From CBDCME01 sp965218865 (GTDB lineage Bacteria > Pseudomonadota > Alphaproteobacteria > JAAXGF01), in the NCBI GenBank assembly GCA_965218865.1, contig CBDCME010000075.1, positions 1-64,000 of the forward strand: a stretch of DNA of 64,000 nt, given 5' to 3'. The notes below the pieces were generated by a model. It was not told the origin of the DNA, searched no databases, and saw nothing but the letters and a program-made list of their open reading frames with translations. Shown piece after piece: positions 44,483-53,933 of the stretch. The first letter of the stretch is position 1; each line of letters opens with the position of its first letter. Position numbers and translations under genes: made by a program.

Positions 44483-44981
44483 AATGCGCGTCGGCCAGAA
44501 GAACAGCCTGGTGCGCCAGTGGGCCCCAAAGGGATCGCGCCCGCGCCAGGTCAAGGACCTACGGACCTCTTCGGCGTATCTCTTCGGCGCCATCTGCCCC
44601 GAGCGCGGTGAGGGCGCGGCGCTGGTCATGCCGCGCGCCAATACTGAAGCCATGGACCTGCATCTCGAGGAAATCAGCCGGGCCGTTGCCCCAAACGCCC
44701 ATGCCGTCGTGCTGCTCGACCAAGCCGCATGGCACACCACTGCCAAACTCGGCATCCCGGAGAACATCTCCCTCGTGCCTTTGCCACCCAAGTCCCCGGA
44801 GCTCAATCCCGCCGAAAATGTCTGGCAATACCTCCGCCAGAACTGGCTCTCCAATCGTGTCTTCGACTCCTATGAAGCCATCGTCGAGGCCTCTTGCCAA
44901 GCCTGGAACAACCTGACCGACCAACCTTGGAAGATCATGTCCACCGGCCTCAGAGCGTGGGCTCGCACAAGGCAATGTTAA
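44376..44981 (+). CDS. IS630 transposase ORF2, copy 4
   Basis: This 201-codon DDE half has all catalytic motifs and the full C-terminus (WKIMSTGLRAWARTRQC). Ile-to-Thr in that tail is unique to this copy. Confidence 0.78.
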   Translation: MRGPRRNLKKSFPEHLAKIVAAQPPDTPIEVWFQDEMRVGQKNSLVRQWAPKGSRPRQVKDLRTSSAYLFGAICPERGEGAALVMPRANTEAMDLHLEEISRAVAPNAHAVVLLDQAAWHTTAKLGIPENISLVPLPPKSPELNPAENVWQYLRQNWLSNRVFDSYEAIVEASCQAWNNLTDQPWKIMSTGLRAWARTRQC

Positions 44982-44993
44982 GGGCGGTTGGTA

Positions 44994-45853
44994 TAAATCA
45001 AGTTTTAGAACCATTACGAAACGATCGTGTGATCGAAAGATCCGTGGAGCAAATAAATGACCTACTAAAACGTATAGATGAAAAATTACGACAACAGGGA
45101 ATTATTCCAACGTCACCGGGCACTAGTCTGGGCGGAGGCTTCGGGAGCAAAGTGCTCCGCGGAGACGCCGGGAACGACACGCTCGGAAGCTTGGCGTTTC
45201 AGCAATTAGCGGCACATCAAAGTTTACTCGAGGAGATACTTCGTCTTGAAAGGCAACACCGCGAACAAATTCTCATCTTAGAGCGAGCCATGCGAGTTCA
45301 GCAGCAGGCGCTGGCGCTGGATTGGGTGAACTTCATGCAGCGGGCCCTGCAAGCCAATCTCGATGACTGGCACCACTGGGCGAACCTGACGATCGGGGAA
45401 ATCCAACGGGTGTTGCAGGCCAATTTCGCAGCGCAATCGGGCGGCGGCGGGATTCTGGGGGCGTTATTTTCTGGACTCGGCAGCGCCCTTTCAGGCGGTT
45501 TCGGGTCGTTTTCGGGACAGTCCGGAGTTTCTGTGTTGGGCTCGGGCGGTGGGACCGATGTGGGCGGATTCGCGTTCCAACACGGCGCCGATATCATCGT
45601 CCCGGGGGGCGGCGGCGTCGACAATGTTCCCTTCGCGGCCATGCTCACGCCCGGCGAGCGCGTCACGGTGACCCCGAGGAACCAAGTCGGCCGGGACGAG
45701 GGGATCACCGTCAACATGAACTTCTCGCTCGGGGTTCAACAAACGGTCCGGGCGGAGATCCTTCAGCTCATGCCGAAGATCAAGAAAACCATGATCGACG
45801 CCGTCCGCCAGGAGGCGCTGACGAGCACGCGGTTCAAGAGCGCCCTGTCCTGA
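44994..45853 (+). pseudogene. Phage tail tape-measure protein, C-terminal fragment
   Basis: The remaining frame of about 285 residues starts AT-rich and coiled (RSVEQINDLLKRIDEKLRQQG), then becomes GC-rich: a helical stretch (LERQHREQILILERAMRVQQQ), a Gly/Ser/Phe-rich linker and a C-terminal block GGGGVDNVPFAAMLTPGERV typical of tape-measure C-termini. The N-terminal bulk of a tape-measure gene is missing and IS630 copy 4 sits immediately upstream. A continuous frame from within IS630 (44894) is fortuitous. With the 54-57 kb genes it indicates a decayed prophage. Confidence 0.65.
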
Positions 45854-46293
45854 TCAAGTGCGCCCTGTCCTGATGTTGATCACGTAACCTGGTCCGCCGC
45901 CCCGTGGATGACGCCCAAGAAAAAAGAATTCCCGGACCAGCCAAGGTTTGTCACCGTTGTCAGCGAATTATGGTGGCCGGCCGCCGCCCGAGATGTCGAG
46001 GATCGAGACCGTCGTCATCCTCGCGGTCGGCCCTCGCCCTACTCGTGTTCAACCCTCGTCATACTTGTGCTCGCTCCTTGTCATGCTCGTTCTCATTCCT
46101 CGTCGTCCTCGGACTTGATCCGAGGACCCAGGCAAAACGCCAGCACCCATCCATCGGCGGGGCATGTCGTTCGCGTAGGGCGCCAGGTCGTCCGCGCGGT
46201 CGGCCGGCGTTTAAGCGTGGGTCAAACATGGATCGTCGTGTCGGGCACGACGATGACGGGTGTGTTGTGTCAGTGCGTTTCGGACACATCCCA
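45854..46293. other. Spacer between tape-measure fragment and clcA
   Basis: No supported gene is present. It begins with a second copy of CGCCCTGTCCTGAT (45841-45854 and 45861-45874, 20-bp period). A short plus frame from GTG 45904 has a CHRC/RPRC pattern but dissolves into low-complexity repeats (CTCGTCAT-like units at 46010-46105) that lead into the CTCGGA palindrome. Confidence 0.45.
46101..46133. repeat. Short palindromic repeat (CTCGGA type), copy 2
   Basis: CTCGGA-CTT-GATCCGAG sits within TCGTCCTCGGAC and GGACCCAG, matching 40415-40445. It lies about 160 bases beyond the clcA stop codon. Confidence 0.6.
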
Positions 46294-48070
46294 TTAGCGA
46301 TCCCCGGAGCGGGCGCTGGTCAGAAGGCGTTCCTGGGCCCGGACCGCCATGCTCTGGTGGACGGTTCCGACCACGCGCATGCTGGCCTCGTCGTCGATCA
46401 CGGGCAGGTGGGAGGCGCAGAGCGTCTCCATGATCTCCAGGGCGTCCTTCAGATTGTCGTCGGCCATCAGGATGCCCGAGTCCTGGCGCGCGATCTCGCC
46501 GGCGGTCGTATGTTCGGCGGTGTCGGGGTCGCGGATCACCTCGCGCACGTCGGCGTAGGCCAGGCTACCGTAAAATCGATCGTTTTCGTCGACCACGAAC
46601 ACCGCCCCGGAAGCGCTCCTTGCGAGCGCGTCGCGGGCTTCCGCCAAGGGCGCGTCGTGGCGGACAAGCCTGTAGTCGGTGGTGATGATATCGCTGACGG
46701 GGCTCGAGCGAAGAATACGGGTGTCAAGTTCGTGGTCCAGGTCGATGCCGCGGCGCTTGAGTTGCCAGATGAAAAACGAACCGCCGAGGACTTGCCTGGT
46801 GACCAGAGACGAAATCGCCGTCGCCACCATCAGGGCGATCGTTAGGCTGTACGATGTGGTCAGCTCGAAAACGATGAGAATGGTCGAGATCGGGGCCCCC
46901 AGAACGGCTCCGGCGACCGCGCCCATGCCGACGATCGCGTAGGCGTTGTGGGCGGTGGCGTAATCGGGAAGGATACTTCCAGCGAAGAATCCGAAGGTGC
47001 CGCCGCACATCGCCCCGACCACCAACGAAGGGCTGAAAACGCCGCCGCCGAATCCGCTCCCGAGCGAAATCGACGTCGCCATCGTCTTGGTGACCATAAG
47101 AGCCACCATGAGCCAAAGTGGCATGGTTCCGTTCAGGGCCTGATCGGACGCTTCGTAGCCGACACCCAGGACCTGTGGATAGACCAGCGCCAAAACGCCA
47201 ATGAGGAACCCCCCGATCATCGCGTGCAACGATCGGCGCAGCGGGAGCTTGGCGAAGAAATCACCCGTGTACATCACCGCTGCCATGAACAGGATCGCGA
47301 CGGCCGCCGAGACGAAACCGAGCAGCGCGAAGGCGGGAATCTCGAGATACGAAACGATCTCCAGCGGGGGCACCGCGAAGGCGGGCTGGTCGCCCAAATG
47401 GGAGCGCGAAAACGCGGTGCCGACGACCGAGGAAATGACGACGGGCGTGAAGGCGGTCATCCGGTAATGTCCGAAGACCACTTCCAGAGCGAAGAAGACG
47501 CCGGCGAGGCCCGCCCCGCCTCGGCGCGTTGAACGACGACGCGAACGCCGCGGCGACACCGCAACCCAACAAGGTACGAGTCGTCGAGCGGTCGAGTTTC
47601 AACGCTTGGCCCAACAACGACGCGAGGGTCGCGCCGAGGTGAACGACCGGCCCCTCACGCCCGACGGAGGCGCCGCAGCCGATCGACGTGGCGGCGGCCC
47701 CGGCGGCGAAAATTCCGGTCGTGAACTGCATGCGTCCCCCCAGCAAGGCAGCCGACTCGATGACGTCGGCCACGGTCTGGTTGCGACTGTCGGGGAGAAA
47801 CTTGGTCACGAACAGGCCGATGATCAGGCCACCGCACGTCGGTACCAGCAACAGCAACCACCAGGGCATGCTGCGCGCTAGGCTGGGCAAGTCCGCGGTC
47901 GACGAACCGAATACGAGGGTGTGAATTTCCTCCGCCGTGTGCCAGAAGGCTATGGCGCCATAGGCCGACGCGAAGCCCAATCCGATGGCGAGGACGGCGA
48001 GGTAGATTTGCTCCCGTCGCTGTAAGGCCCGCCCCGCCTCCACGAGCCAATTCTTGACGCCCGATGTCAC
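46294..48070 (-). pseudogene. ClC-type chloride channel/antiporter with CBS domains, frameshifted
   Basis: Two frames together encode one ClC protein. The N-terminal part (from GTG 48070) has the GxxxGREGP selectivity motif as SIGCGASVGREGPVVHLG and LLGCGVAAAFASSFNAP. The C-terminal part resumes at LAGVFFALEVVFGHY and includes GSGFGGGVFSPSLVVGAM, VGMGAVAGAVLGAP and two CBS domains. Between NAP and LAGVF an extra 13 bases (about 47508-47522, plus-strand GCCCGCCCCGCCT) shift the frame. ClC proteins normally read NAPxAGVxFALE there, so the insertion is a clear defect. Expect loss of function unless it is a sequencing error. Confidence 0.88.
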
Positions 48071-48251
48071 GGACTGGACCTTGCCGCGACGGGCGCGATC
48101 CCGCGGTTCAGGAATTTCGTGACGGCCAGTGCCGTCCCGCCGGCCCCTAGTGCATCGACCCAAACGGAGGCGACAGCCGAAGTTTGGAAAGTTGATGCAT
48201 CGACAAAGGCCTGGTGCACGGGGGCGTGAACGAAGTGAATGCGCCGGTGCA

Positions 48252-48758
48252 CTAGTTGCATTGGCCGATCGAGTCTTCGGCGCAGATCGTGGTGCCGTCG
48301 GTCCAGGTCGCACCGGCGAAATCAGCGCCCAACAGGTCGGCGCCGTCCAGCCGCGCGTCGGTGAAATCGGCGCCCCGGAGGACGGCGTGGATAAATCGCG
48401 CCCGCCGCAGATCGGCGCCGCGAAAGCTGGAGTCGGCGAGGTCGGCGCGGGTGAAATCGGCCTCGATCAAACGGGCCCCGTCGAAACGCGTCCCGGGCAA
48501 ACGCGCGGTGAAGAACTTGGTTCGGCGTCCATCGACGTCGGTCAACACGCTGCCGCTGAGGTCGGCGCGGGCGAAGGTCGCCTCGCGCAGGACGGCGCCG
48601 GAGAGATCGACCTTGGCGAAATGGCGCTCGTCCATATAGCAGCGGCGCCAGTTGACACCCGGGGCCGGTGGTTGCGTGCAACCGGCGGCGGCGGTGTCGC
48701 AGATCAAGAGCCCGAGGATCAGCAGGGCGGCGATTTGAGTACCTTGCTTCGCGGCCAT
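48252..48758 (-). CDS. Exported pentapeptide-repeat protein
   Basis: This 168-residue protein has a signal peptide (IAALLILGLLICDTAAAGC) that could be a lipobox (AAAGC). It is followed by about ten pentapeptide units of the A(D/N)LxG type (FAKVDLSGAVLREATFARAD, FRGADLRRARFIHAVLRGAD, LDGADLLGADFAG), which form a right-handed beta helix. A short C-terminal tail has a cysteine pair. It was probably periplasmic or lipid-anchored; its function is unknown. It lies between clcA and the oxidase and is transcribed with clcA. Confidence 0.85.
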   Translation of the reverse strand: MAAKQGTQIAALLILGLLICDTAAAGCTQPPAPGVNWRRCYMDERHFAKVDLSGAVLREATFARADLSGSVLTDVDGRRTKFFTARLPGTRFDGARLIEADFTRADLADSSFRGADLRRARFIHAVLRGADFTDARLDGADLLGADFAGATWTDGTTICAEDSIGQCN

Positions 48759-48875
48759 GGCGGCAAATCATACCCCATCCGTTCGCCGGCGGAAACACGG
48801 TGGCAAGCGCGGCTTGCGCCGCCCGTGGCGGCATCCTAAGCTGTCTTTAGCAAACGACGGAGGGACGAGGGCGAG

Positions 48876-50261
48876 TTGCCGGCGAAACCGCGCGCGAACG
48901 AACCACTCATCACGGGACTGCGGGACCTTCTCGGAGAACGCCTCGTCACCGGCGCGGCGGTCCGCGAACACCACGGCAAGGATGCTTCCTATCACCCGGC
49001 GCGGGCGCCCGACGCGGTGGCTTTCGCCGAATCCGAGGACGAGATTTCCGACATCGTGCGCCTTTGCGCCGGCCACCGCGCGCCGATCATTGCCTTCGGC
49101 GCCGGAACCTCGCTTGAAGGGCATATCGCCGCCCTCCGCGGTGGGATTTGCGTCGATCTCAGCCGCATAAATCGGGTCCTGCGGGTCAACCCCGACGACA
49201 TGGACGTCACTGTCGAGGCCGGGGTCACGCACAAGCAGCTCAATCATCATCTGCGCGACAGTGGCTTGTTCTTTCCCATCGACCCCGGCGCTGACGCGAC
49301 CATTGGCGGCATGGCCGCGACCCGCGCCTCGGGAACCAACGCGGTGCGCTACGGCACCATGCGCGAGGCGGTGCTGGCGCTGACCGTGATTCTCGCCGAC
49401 GGCCGCCGCATCCGGACCGCGCGAAGGGCCCGCAAATCCGCCGCCGGCTACGATTTGACCCGCCTCTTCGTCGGCTCGGAGGGGACCCTGGGAATCATCA
49501 GCGACGTGACCTTGCGCCTTCACGGCATTCCGGAGGCGATGTCGACGGCCGTTTGCGCCTTCACCGAATTGGACGCCGCCGTGGGTGCCGTCATCATGAC
49601 GATTCAAAGCGGTGTTCCCGTCGCCCGCGTCGAGATTCTGGACGCCCTGACGATGCGGGCCGTCAACGCCTACGCTGGCTTCGATTACGCCGAGGCGCCG
49701 ACCCTATTTTTCGAGTTTCACGGCTCGACGGCGGGGGTGGAGGAGCAGGCGGAAACGGTCCAGGCGATCGCCACCGAATGCGAGGGAAGGGACTTCCAGT
49801 GGGCGACCCGCCAGGAGGACCGCAACCGTCTCTGGCGGGCCCGCCACGACGCCTATTTCGCCACCCTGGCCTTGCGCCCCGGGGCCCAAGGGTTTCCGAC
49901 CGACGTCTGCGTTCCCATTTCGCGCCTCGCCGAATGTATCCACGAAACCCAGAAGGATCTCGACGCCTCGCCCCTTATCGCGCCCCTCGTCGGCCACGTC
50001 GGCGATGGGAATTTTCATGTCATTTTTCTGATCAAGCCCGAGGATCCGAGCGAGGTCGCCGAGGCCAAGCGTCTCAACGAACGACTGATCCATCGGGCCC
50101 TCGCCCTCGACGGCACCTGCACCGGCGAGCACGGAATCGGTCACGGCAAGCTCGATTTTCTCGTCGCCGAGCACGGCGAGGCCGTCTCCGTGATGCGTCA
50201 GATCAAGAAAACCCTCGACCCCCTCGACCTCATGAACCCAGGCAAAATGGTCCGCGTCTGA
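48876..50261 (+). CDS. FAD-linked oxidase, D-lactate dehydrogenase (cytochrome) type
   Basis: This 461-residue protein of the GlcD/DLD family probably oxidises a D-2-hydroxyacid such as D-lactate or glycolate. The FAD-binding PCMH part shows PIIAFGAGTSLEGHIAA, GLFFPIDPGADATIGGMAAT and LFVGSEGTLGIISDVTLRLH. The C-terminal FAD-oxidase part shows GHVGDGNFHVIFLIKP, GTCTGEHGIGHGKLDFL and LDPLDLMNPGKM. It starts at TTG 48876 after GGAGGGACGAGGG, which is an unusual but well-placed start. Exact substrate is not fixed by sequence. Confidence 0.9.
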   Translation: MPAKPRANEPLITGLRDLLGERLVTGAAVREHHGKDASYHPARAPDAVAFAESEDEISDIVRLCAGHRAPIIAFGAGTSLEGHIAALRGGICVDLSRINRVLRVNPDDMDVTVEAGVTHKQLNHHLRDSGLFFPIDPGADATIGGMAATRASGTNAVRYGTMREAVLALTVILADGRRIRTARRARKSAAGYDLTRLFVGSEGTLGIISDVTLRLHGIPEAMSTAVCAFTELDAAVGAVIMTIQSGVPVARVEILDALTMRAVNAYAGFDYAEAPTLFFEFHGSTAGVEEQAETVQAIATECEGRDFQWATRQEDRNRLWRARHDAYFATLALRPGAQGFPTDVCVPISRLAECIHETQKDLDASPLIAPLVGHVGDGNFHVIFLIKPEDPSEVAEAKRLNERLIHRALALDGTCTGEHGIGHGKLDFLVAEHGEAVSVMRQIKKTLDPLDLMNPGKMVRV

Positions 50262-50264
50262 GAA

Positions 50265-50400
50265 TCTGTTCGAAAACTCGCGGCACCGGCCCTCTCCCCC
50301 TCCCAGCCACCCATATCAGCATACTTACGTGGGTGGCCGGGAGGGGGAGAGGGCCGGAACAGACGCAAAAAATGCGCGGCCGCGCATTTTCGAACAGACT
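50265..50400 (+). repeat. Dispersed palindromic repeat, copy C
   Basis: It begins four bases after the oxidase stop codon. Arms GGCCCTCTCCCCCTCCCAGCC and complement surround a loop containing ATATCAGCATACTTAC, and the AACAGACGCAAAAAATGCGC tail follows. The tight spacing to the stop suggests it can serve as a terminator. Confidence 0.85.
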
Positions 50401-50616
50401 GTAAGGCACTGCTCGATCGGGAATGAACGAAATCGGCGACGTGGGAAATCGGGTCGCCTCGAGACCTCCATTTCAAAGGGTACGGATTATGAATATTATG
50501 AACGACACCAGGTTCGCCAAAACCTAAAATCCAAAAAACGTTGGACACAACCACCTTCCCGTTGCGGTCACGGCCGCGTCGTGCTTGCGAACGTGACGAG
50601 CAAGGGATTGTTAAAT
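50401..50616. other. Short spacer before IS5 copy B
   Basis: No gene was found. Composition becomes AT-richer toward 50500-50540, and the DNA ends TTAAAT at the IS5 end. Confidence 0.4.
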
Positions 50617-52184
50617 AGTCGTCCGTGAAGAACCCTGATTTCAAGCTGAAGCGGCGATTGGGTTTGCGGTGGGGTGCGAGATGTCGCTGAGGAGCGCGGC
50701 CAGGATTTGGACAAACAAACGCCTCAGCCATTTGAGGACAAGGCGGTAGTTGTAGCCGGCGCCGGCGAGGATGGCGTTGATCTTGTCGCCGTCGCGGCCT
50801 TTGAGGAAGTTGCGCCCCAGCCTGCCATCGCTCTTGAGATGTCCGATCACGGCCTCGACGGCGGAGCGCCGCCTGAGCTCCTTCTTGATCGTCGGCGTGA
50901 TGCCGCGTTTCTGGCCTGATCTAAAGACGCGGTGTTTGTTGGGGTAATAGTGGCCCTGGTATCCCTTGTCGACATAGATGCGCTCGGCCGATATCCCCGT
51001 CCAGCGTTCCATCTCTTCGATCACCTGCCTCAAGGTGTGGCCATCATAGGGATTGCCGTGGAAGGCCTTGACGTGGGCGACGAACTGGCCGCCGGGGGGG
51101 CGGGAATTGGTCGCCGCCACGGAGACCTTGCAGCCGAACTCGTACGGCTTGTGCGCCTTCCCTTTGCCGATGCATTCGACCTCGGGCGCGTGGAGCGAAT
51201 AGACCTTGGGCAAGGGGTCGCGCCGCTTCTGGGTCGACACCCGCTCGGCCAGCCACAAGGGGCGGCGGAAGGTATCCCGTAGGCTCTCCTCCTGGGCCGT
51301 CTTGCGGCGGATGTCGCGGACGGTGCGCCCGAGATAGGTCTTGAGCTTGCGCAGGGCCTTGTTGGCCCGCTTGTGCTGTTTGGCATGGCGGTAGCGGCCT
51401 TGCATGATCAACGCCCTCTTGCCCAGGCGGGTATAGGACTGACGCAGGGCAATGCCGTGCTCCCGTGCCAGTCGCACCAGCCGCTCGCGGGCTCGTTGCA
51501 TCAGTTTGGCGGCGGTCGGAAAGGCAATCGCCTTCTCTTGTACGGTGGTGTCCACCGTCACCCGCTCGAGGTCCTTCTCCCGCAGCGCCCCCACCCGGTG
51601 GGCCACGGCCAGGCTCTCCTGGAATACCTTCTCCAAACCTTCCGGCCCGATCCGGTCCCGCCACCGGGTCATCGACGAGCGCTCCATGGGCAGCTCATGC
51701 TGAAAGTACTCTTCGCCGCAGAAGCACTGGAAGTATGGGTCGTAGACCCAGCGCTCGCAGACCTCCTCATCCGAGAGATCGAACATATGCTTGAGGATGT
51801 GCAGCCCAACCATCAACCGCGTCGGGACCCCCGGCCGACCCTCCTCCGAATACAAGGCTTCATAGGTCTCGTCGAAGAAAGTCCACGCGATCCGGCCCCC
51901 CAACACCACCAACTCGTGGCGCAGGTTGATGATGTTTTCGAACCGCGAGCGGAACAGGTCCTCTATTCCCGATGACACCTTGCGCGATGGCTTCATCACA
52001 GTTCTCCAATCCCAATCGACGGGAGCGGAGAATCACGTTCCGCAACGGAAGGGAATCCCCAAAATCAATTATTTCAAATCACAAGCTTTTCAGGCCCAAA
52101 ACCCGTTTTCTTGCAAATCCGATTACTTCGCCAAACCGAAAGAGCTACCAACATCAGCCGCTTACGCGTTCTTCACGGGCGACT
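50617..52184 (-). mobile_element. IS5-family element, copy B
   Basis: This 1568-bp element is inverted relative to copy A. Its flanks (AAAT on one side, AATA on the other) do not form a matching 4-bp duplication, unlike copy A, which suggests later rearrangement. IS630 copy 5 begins two bases beyond its left end. Confidence 0.9.
50641..51996 (-). CDS. IS5-family transposase, copy B
   Basis: This 451-residue intact protein has the three acidic motifs described for copy A. Its differences include Ala for Asp in FPTAAKLMQ and Tyr for Asp after GYQGH, which is close to the second catalytic segment, and a changed C-terminal Ala-Ser-Ala. Confidence 0.92.
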   Translation of the reverse strand: MKPSRKVSSGIEDLFRSRFENIINLRHELVVLGGRIAWTFFDETYEALYSEEGRPGVPTRLMVGLHILKHMFDLSDEEVCERWVYDPYFQCFCGEEYFQHELPMERSSMTRWRDRIGPEGLEKVFQESLAVAHRVGALREKDLERVTVDTTVQEKAIAFPTAAKLMQRARERLVRLAREHGIALRQSYTRLGKRALIMQGRYRHAKQHKRANKALRKLKTYLGRTVRDIRRKTAQEESLRDTFRRPLWLAERVSTQKRRDPLPKVYSLHAPEVECIGKGKAHKPYEFGCKVSVAATNSRPPGGQFVAHVKAFHGNPYDGHTLRQVIEEMERWTGISAERIYVDKGYQGHYYPNKHRVFRSGQKRGITPTIKKELRRRSAVEAVIGHLKSDGRLGRNFLKGRDGDKINAILAGAGYNYRLVLKWLRRLFVQILAALLSDISHPTANPIAASA

Positions 52185-52186
52185 AA

Positions 52187-53353
52187 TACCAACCGCCCTT
52201 AACATTGACTTGTGTGAGCCCACGCTCTGAGGCCGATGGACATGATCTTCCAAGGTTGGTCGGTCAGGTTGTTCCAGGCTTGGCAAGAGGCCTCGACGAT
52301 GGCTTCATAGGAGTCGAAGACACGATTGGAGAGCCAGTTCTGGCGGAGGTATTGCCAGACATTTTCGGCGGGATTGAGCTCCGGGGACTTGGGTGGCAAA
52401 GGCACGAGGGAGATGTTCTCCGGGATGCCGAGTTTGGCAGTGGTGTGCCATGCGGCTTGGTCGAGCAGCACGACGGCATGGGCGTTTGGGGCAACGGCCC
52501 GGCTGATTTCCTCGAGATGCAGGTCCATGGCTTCAGTATTGGCGCGCGGCATGACCAGCGCCGCGCCCTCACCGCGCTCGGGGCAGATGGCGCCGAAGAG
52601 ATACGCCGAAGAGGTCCGTAGGTCCTTGACCTGGCGCGGGCGCGATCCCTTTGGGGCCCACTGGCGCACCAGGCTGTTCTTCTGGCCGACGCGCATTTCA
52701 TCTTGAAACCAAACCTCGATGGGCGTGTCCGGTGGCTGTGCCGCTACGATTTTCGCCAAGTGTTCGGGAAAACTTTTTTTAAATTCCTCCTGTGCCCGCG
52801 CATCCTGGCCGACGTGGCGCGGGCGCGCGGAAATATGCGAGAACCCGAGCGCGGCCAGCAGCTTGCCGACGCTCCGCTCGTGATAGTCCACGCCGAAGCG
52901 CGTTCGGATCAGTTGCTTGAGATCGATGCAGCGCCAGCGCACGACCCCATCCCGTTCGGGATCGGGACCGGCCTCGATAGCCCGCGAAAGCGCCGCCATT
53001 TGCGACGGCGTCAACCGACGCAACGCCCCGTTCGGCTTGCGGTCGATCAGACCGGCCGGACCTCCCGCGTTGAACCGGTGAACCCAGTCCCGCAACGTCT
53101 GCCGATCCATGCCGCCAATACCCGCCGCGCACGCTCGATCCATCCCATCGTAGATGGCCGCCATCGACAAAAGCCGTCGCGCCTGGTTCCCATCATCGCT
53201 CCGTGCCGCAAGAACACGGACTCTTTCAGCATCAAAGTCGTTTCGCAAAGGAATCGTTGGCATTGAACACACTCCCTTGTTGCCAACAACCTTGAATCAC
53301 ACAAAACCTGGCGTGTAAACCTTTGCGCGAGTCAAACTCTAGGGCGGTTGGTA
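52187..53353 (-). mobile_element. IS630-family element, copy 5 (A7 tract, intact transposase)
   Basis: The element lies between TA at 52187-52188 and TA at 53352-53353. The poly-A tract has seven rather than eight bases (52774-52780), which joins the two reading frames. It is the only copy able to make transposase without recoding and is a good candidate for the source of recent copies. Confidence 0.93.
52199..53263 (-). CDS. IS630-family transposase, full length
   Basis: This 354-residue protein has a helix-turn-helix at about residues 25-70, a winged-helix-like segment at about 105-150, then a linker KKSF at 162-165 encoded by the A7 tract. The DDE nuclease follows, with Asp188 (FQDEMRVG), Asp268 (LLDQAAWH) and Glu300 (NPAENVW). 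ATG 53263 has AAGGGAG at good spacing; an upstream GTG is three codons earlier. All catalytic residues are present, so it is probably active. Confidence 0.95.
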   Translation of the reverse strand: MPTIPLRNDFDAERVRVLAARSDDGNQARRLLSMAAIYDGMDRACAAGIGGMDRQTLRDWVHRFNAGGPAGLIDRKPNGALRRLTPSQMAALSRAIEAGPDPERDGVVRWRCIDLKQLIRTRFGVDYHERSVGKLLAALGFSHISARPRHVGQDARAQEEFKKSFPEHLAKIVAAQPPDTPIEVWFQDEMRVGQKNSLVRQWAPKGSRPRQVKDLRTSSAYLFGAICPERGEGAALVMPRANTEAMDLHLEEISRAVAPNAHAVVLLDQAAWHTTAKLGIPENISLVPLPPKSPELNPAENVWQYLRQNWLSNRVFDSYEAIVEASCQAWNNLTDQPWKIMSIGLRAWAHTSQC

Positions 53354-53359
53354 TAAGAA

Positions 53360-53477
53360 TCAAAATCTCGAATTCGGACGGAGACCGTAAAACGGCAGCT
53401 TTCCCTCAAACAGCCGTCGGATGATGGACGCGGCTTGATCGACGGTATTTGACCCGCTGCGGACATTGTAACTTGCT
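53360..53477 (-). pseudogene. Possible C-terminal gene remnant
   Basis: A minus frame of about 38 codons ends at TGA 53360-53362 and reads as an ordinary globular C-terminus (SGSNTVDQAASIIRRLFEG, then KLPFYGLRPNSRF). It has no start, and an upstream stop limits it. IS630 copy 5 lies seven bases beyond the stop. The gene it came from is not recognised. Confidence 0.3.
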
Positions 53478-53537
53478 TAACTGACCCGTCCCCAACCCAT
53501 TGAAGTCATGCCGATCAGCTTATATTTTCTGTTAATA

Positions 53538-53933
53538 TCATCTGTACGACGGGCTAGGAGGCAAGGTGGTATCTCCGACCATTCCTGTAATCTTGATGCC
53601 GCCGTCGGCAAAATTTATTTTCGAAATAACAACCATTGTACCTCCCGGTTTTAAAATCCTCATTTCAACGGGGTTGGTTGGTGACTTGGGCTCAGTAAGT
53701 GAACAAGCTGCTACAAAGCAGACAGCAAATCTCTTGTTTTCCTTACAACCGTTGTCGAAAACTGCTACTGGGCTCGAATCCCCTTGAATAGTCATTGTTG
53801 CACAATCAGGACTTCCTTCCTCAAGCGTTATCTGTTGATTTTTGGCGTTTGCCGGACCTGGAAATATTGCCCATAAAAAAAATCCCGAAGCTATTACCGC
53901 TCCTACGAATCCTCTAGAACTGCGATCTATCAT
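53538..53933 (-). CDS. Small secreted protein of unknown function
   Basis: This 131-residue protein starts at ATG 53933, with AAGGAG seven bases upstream. It has a signal peptide (FVGAVIASGFFLWAIFPGPANA) and a mature domain of about 105 residues with four cysteines (PDCATMT, DNGCKENK, AVCFVAACSL) that could form disulfides. No family was recognised. It is preceded and followed by AT-rich, IS-rich DNA, which suggests a mobile-region cargo gene. Confidence 0.65.
   Translation of the reverse strand: MIDRSSRGFVGAVIASGFFLWAIFPGPANAKNQQITLEEGSPDCATMTIQGDSSPVAVFDNGCKENKRFAVCFVAACSLTEPKSPTNPVEMRILKPGGTMVVISKINFADGGIKITGMVGDTTLPPSPSYR

Larger units (their letters stand above)
43826..44993 (+). mobile_element. 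IS630-family element, copy 4
   Basis: The ends are at TA 43826-43827 and TA 44992-44993; the A8 tract is at 44399-44406. Two C substitutions (GGGCCCAGG near 44385; GCCCCCGG near 44446) distinguish it. It is inserted between the coiled-coil fragment and the tape-measure fragment. Confidence 0.93.

Noticed and set aside
44894..45000. Fusion of IS630 ORF to the tape-measure frame
   Set aside because: The upstream part is an IS630 frame unrelated to the tail protein. The continuity is fortuitous.
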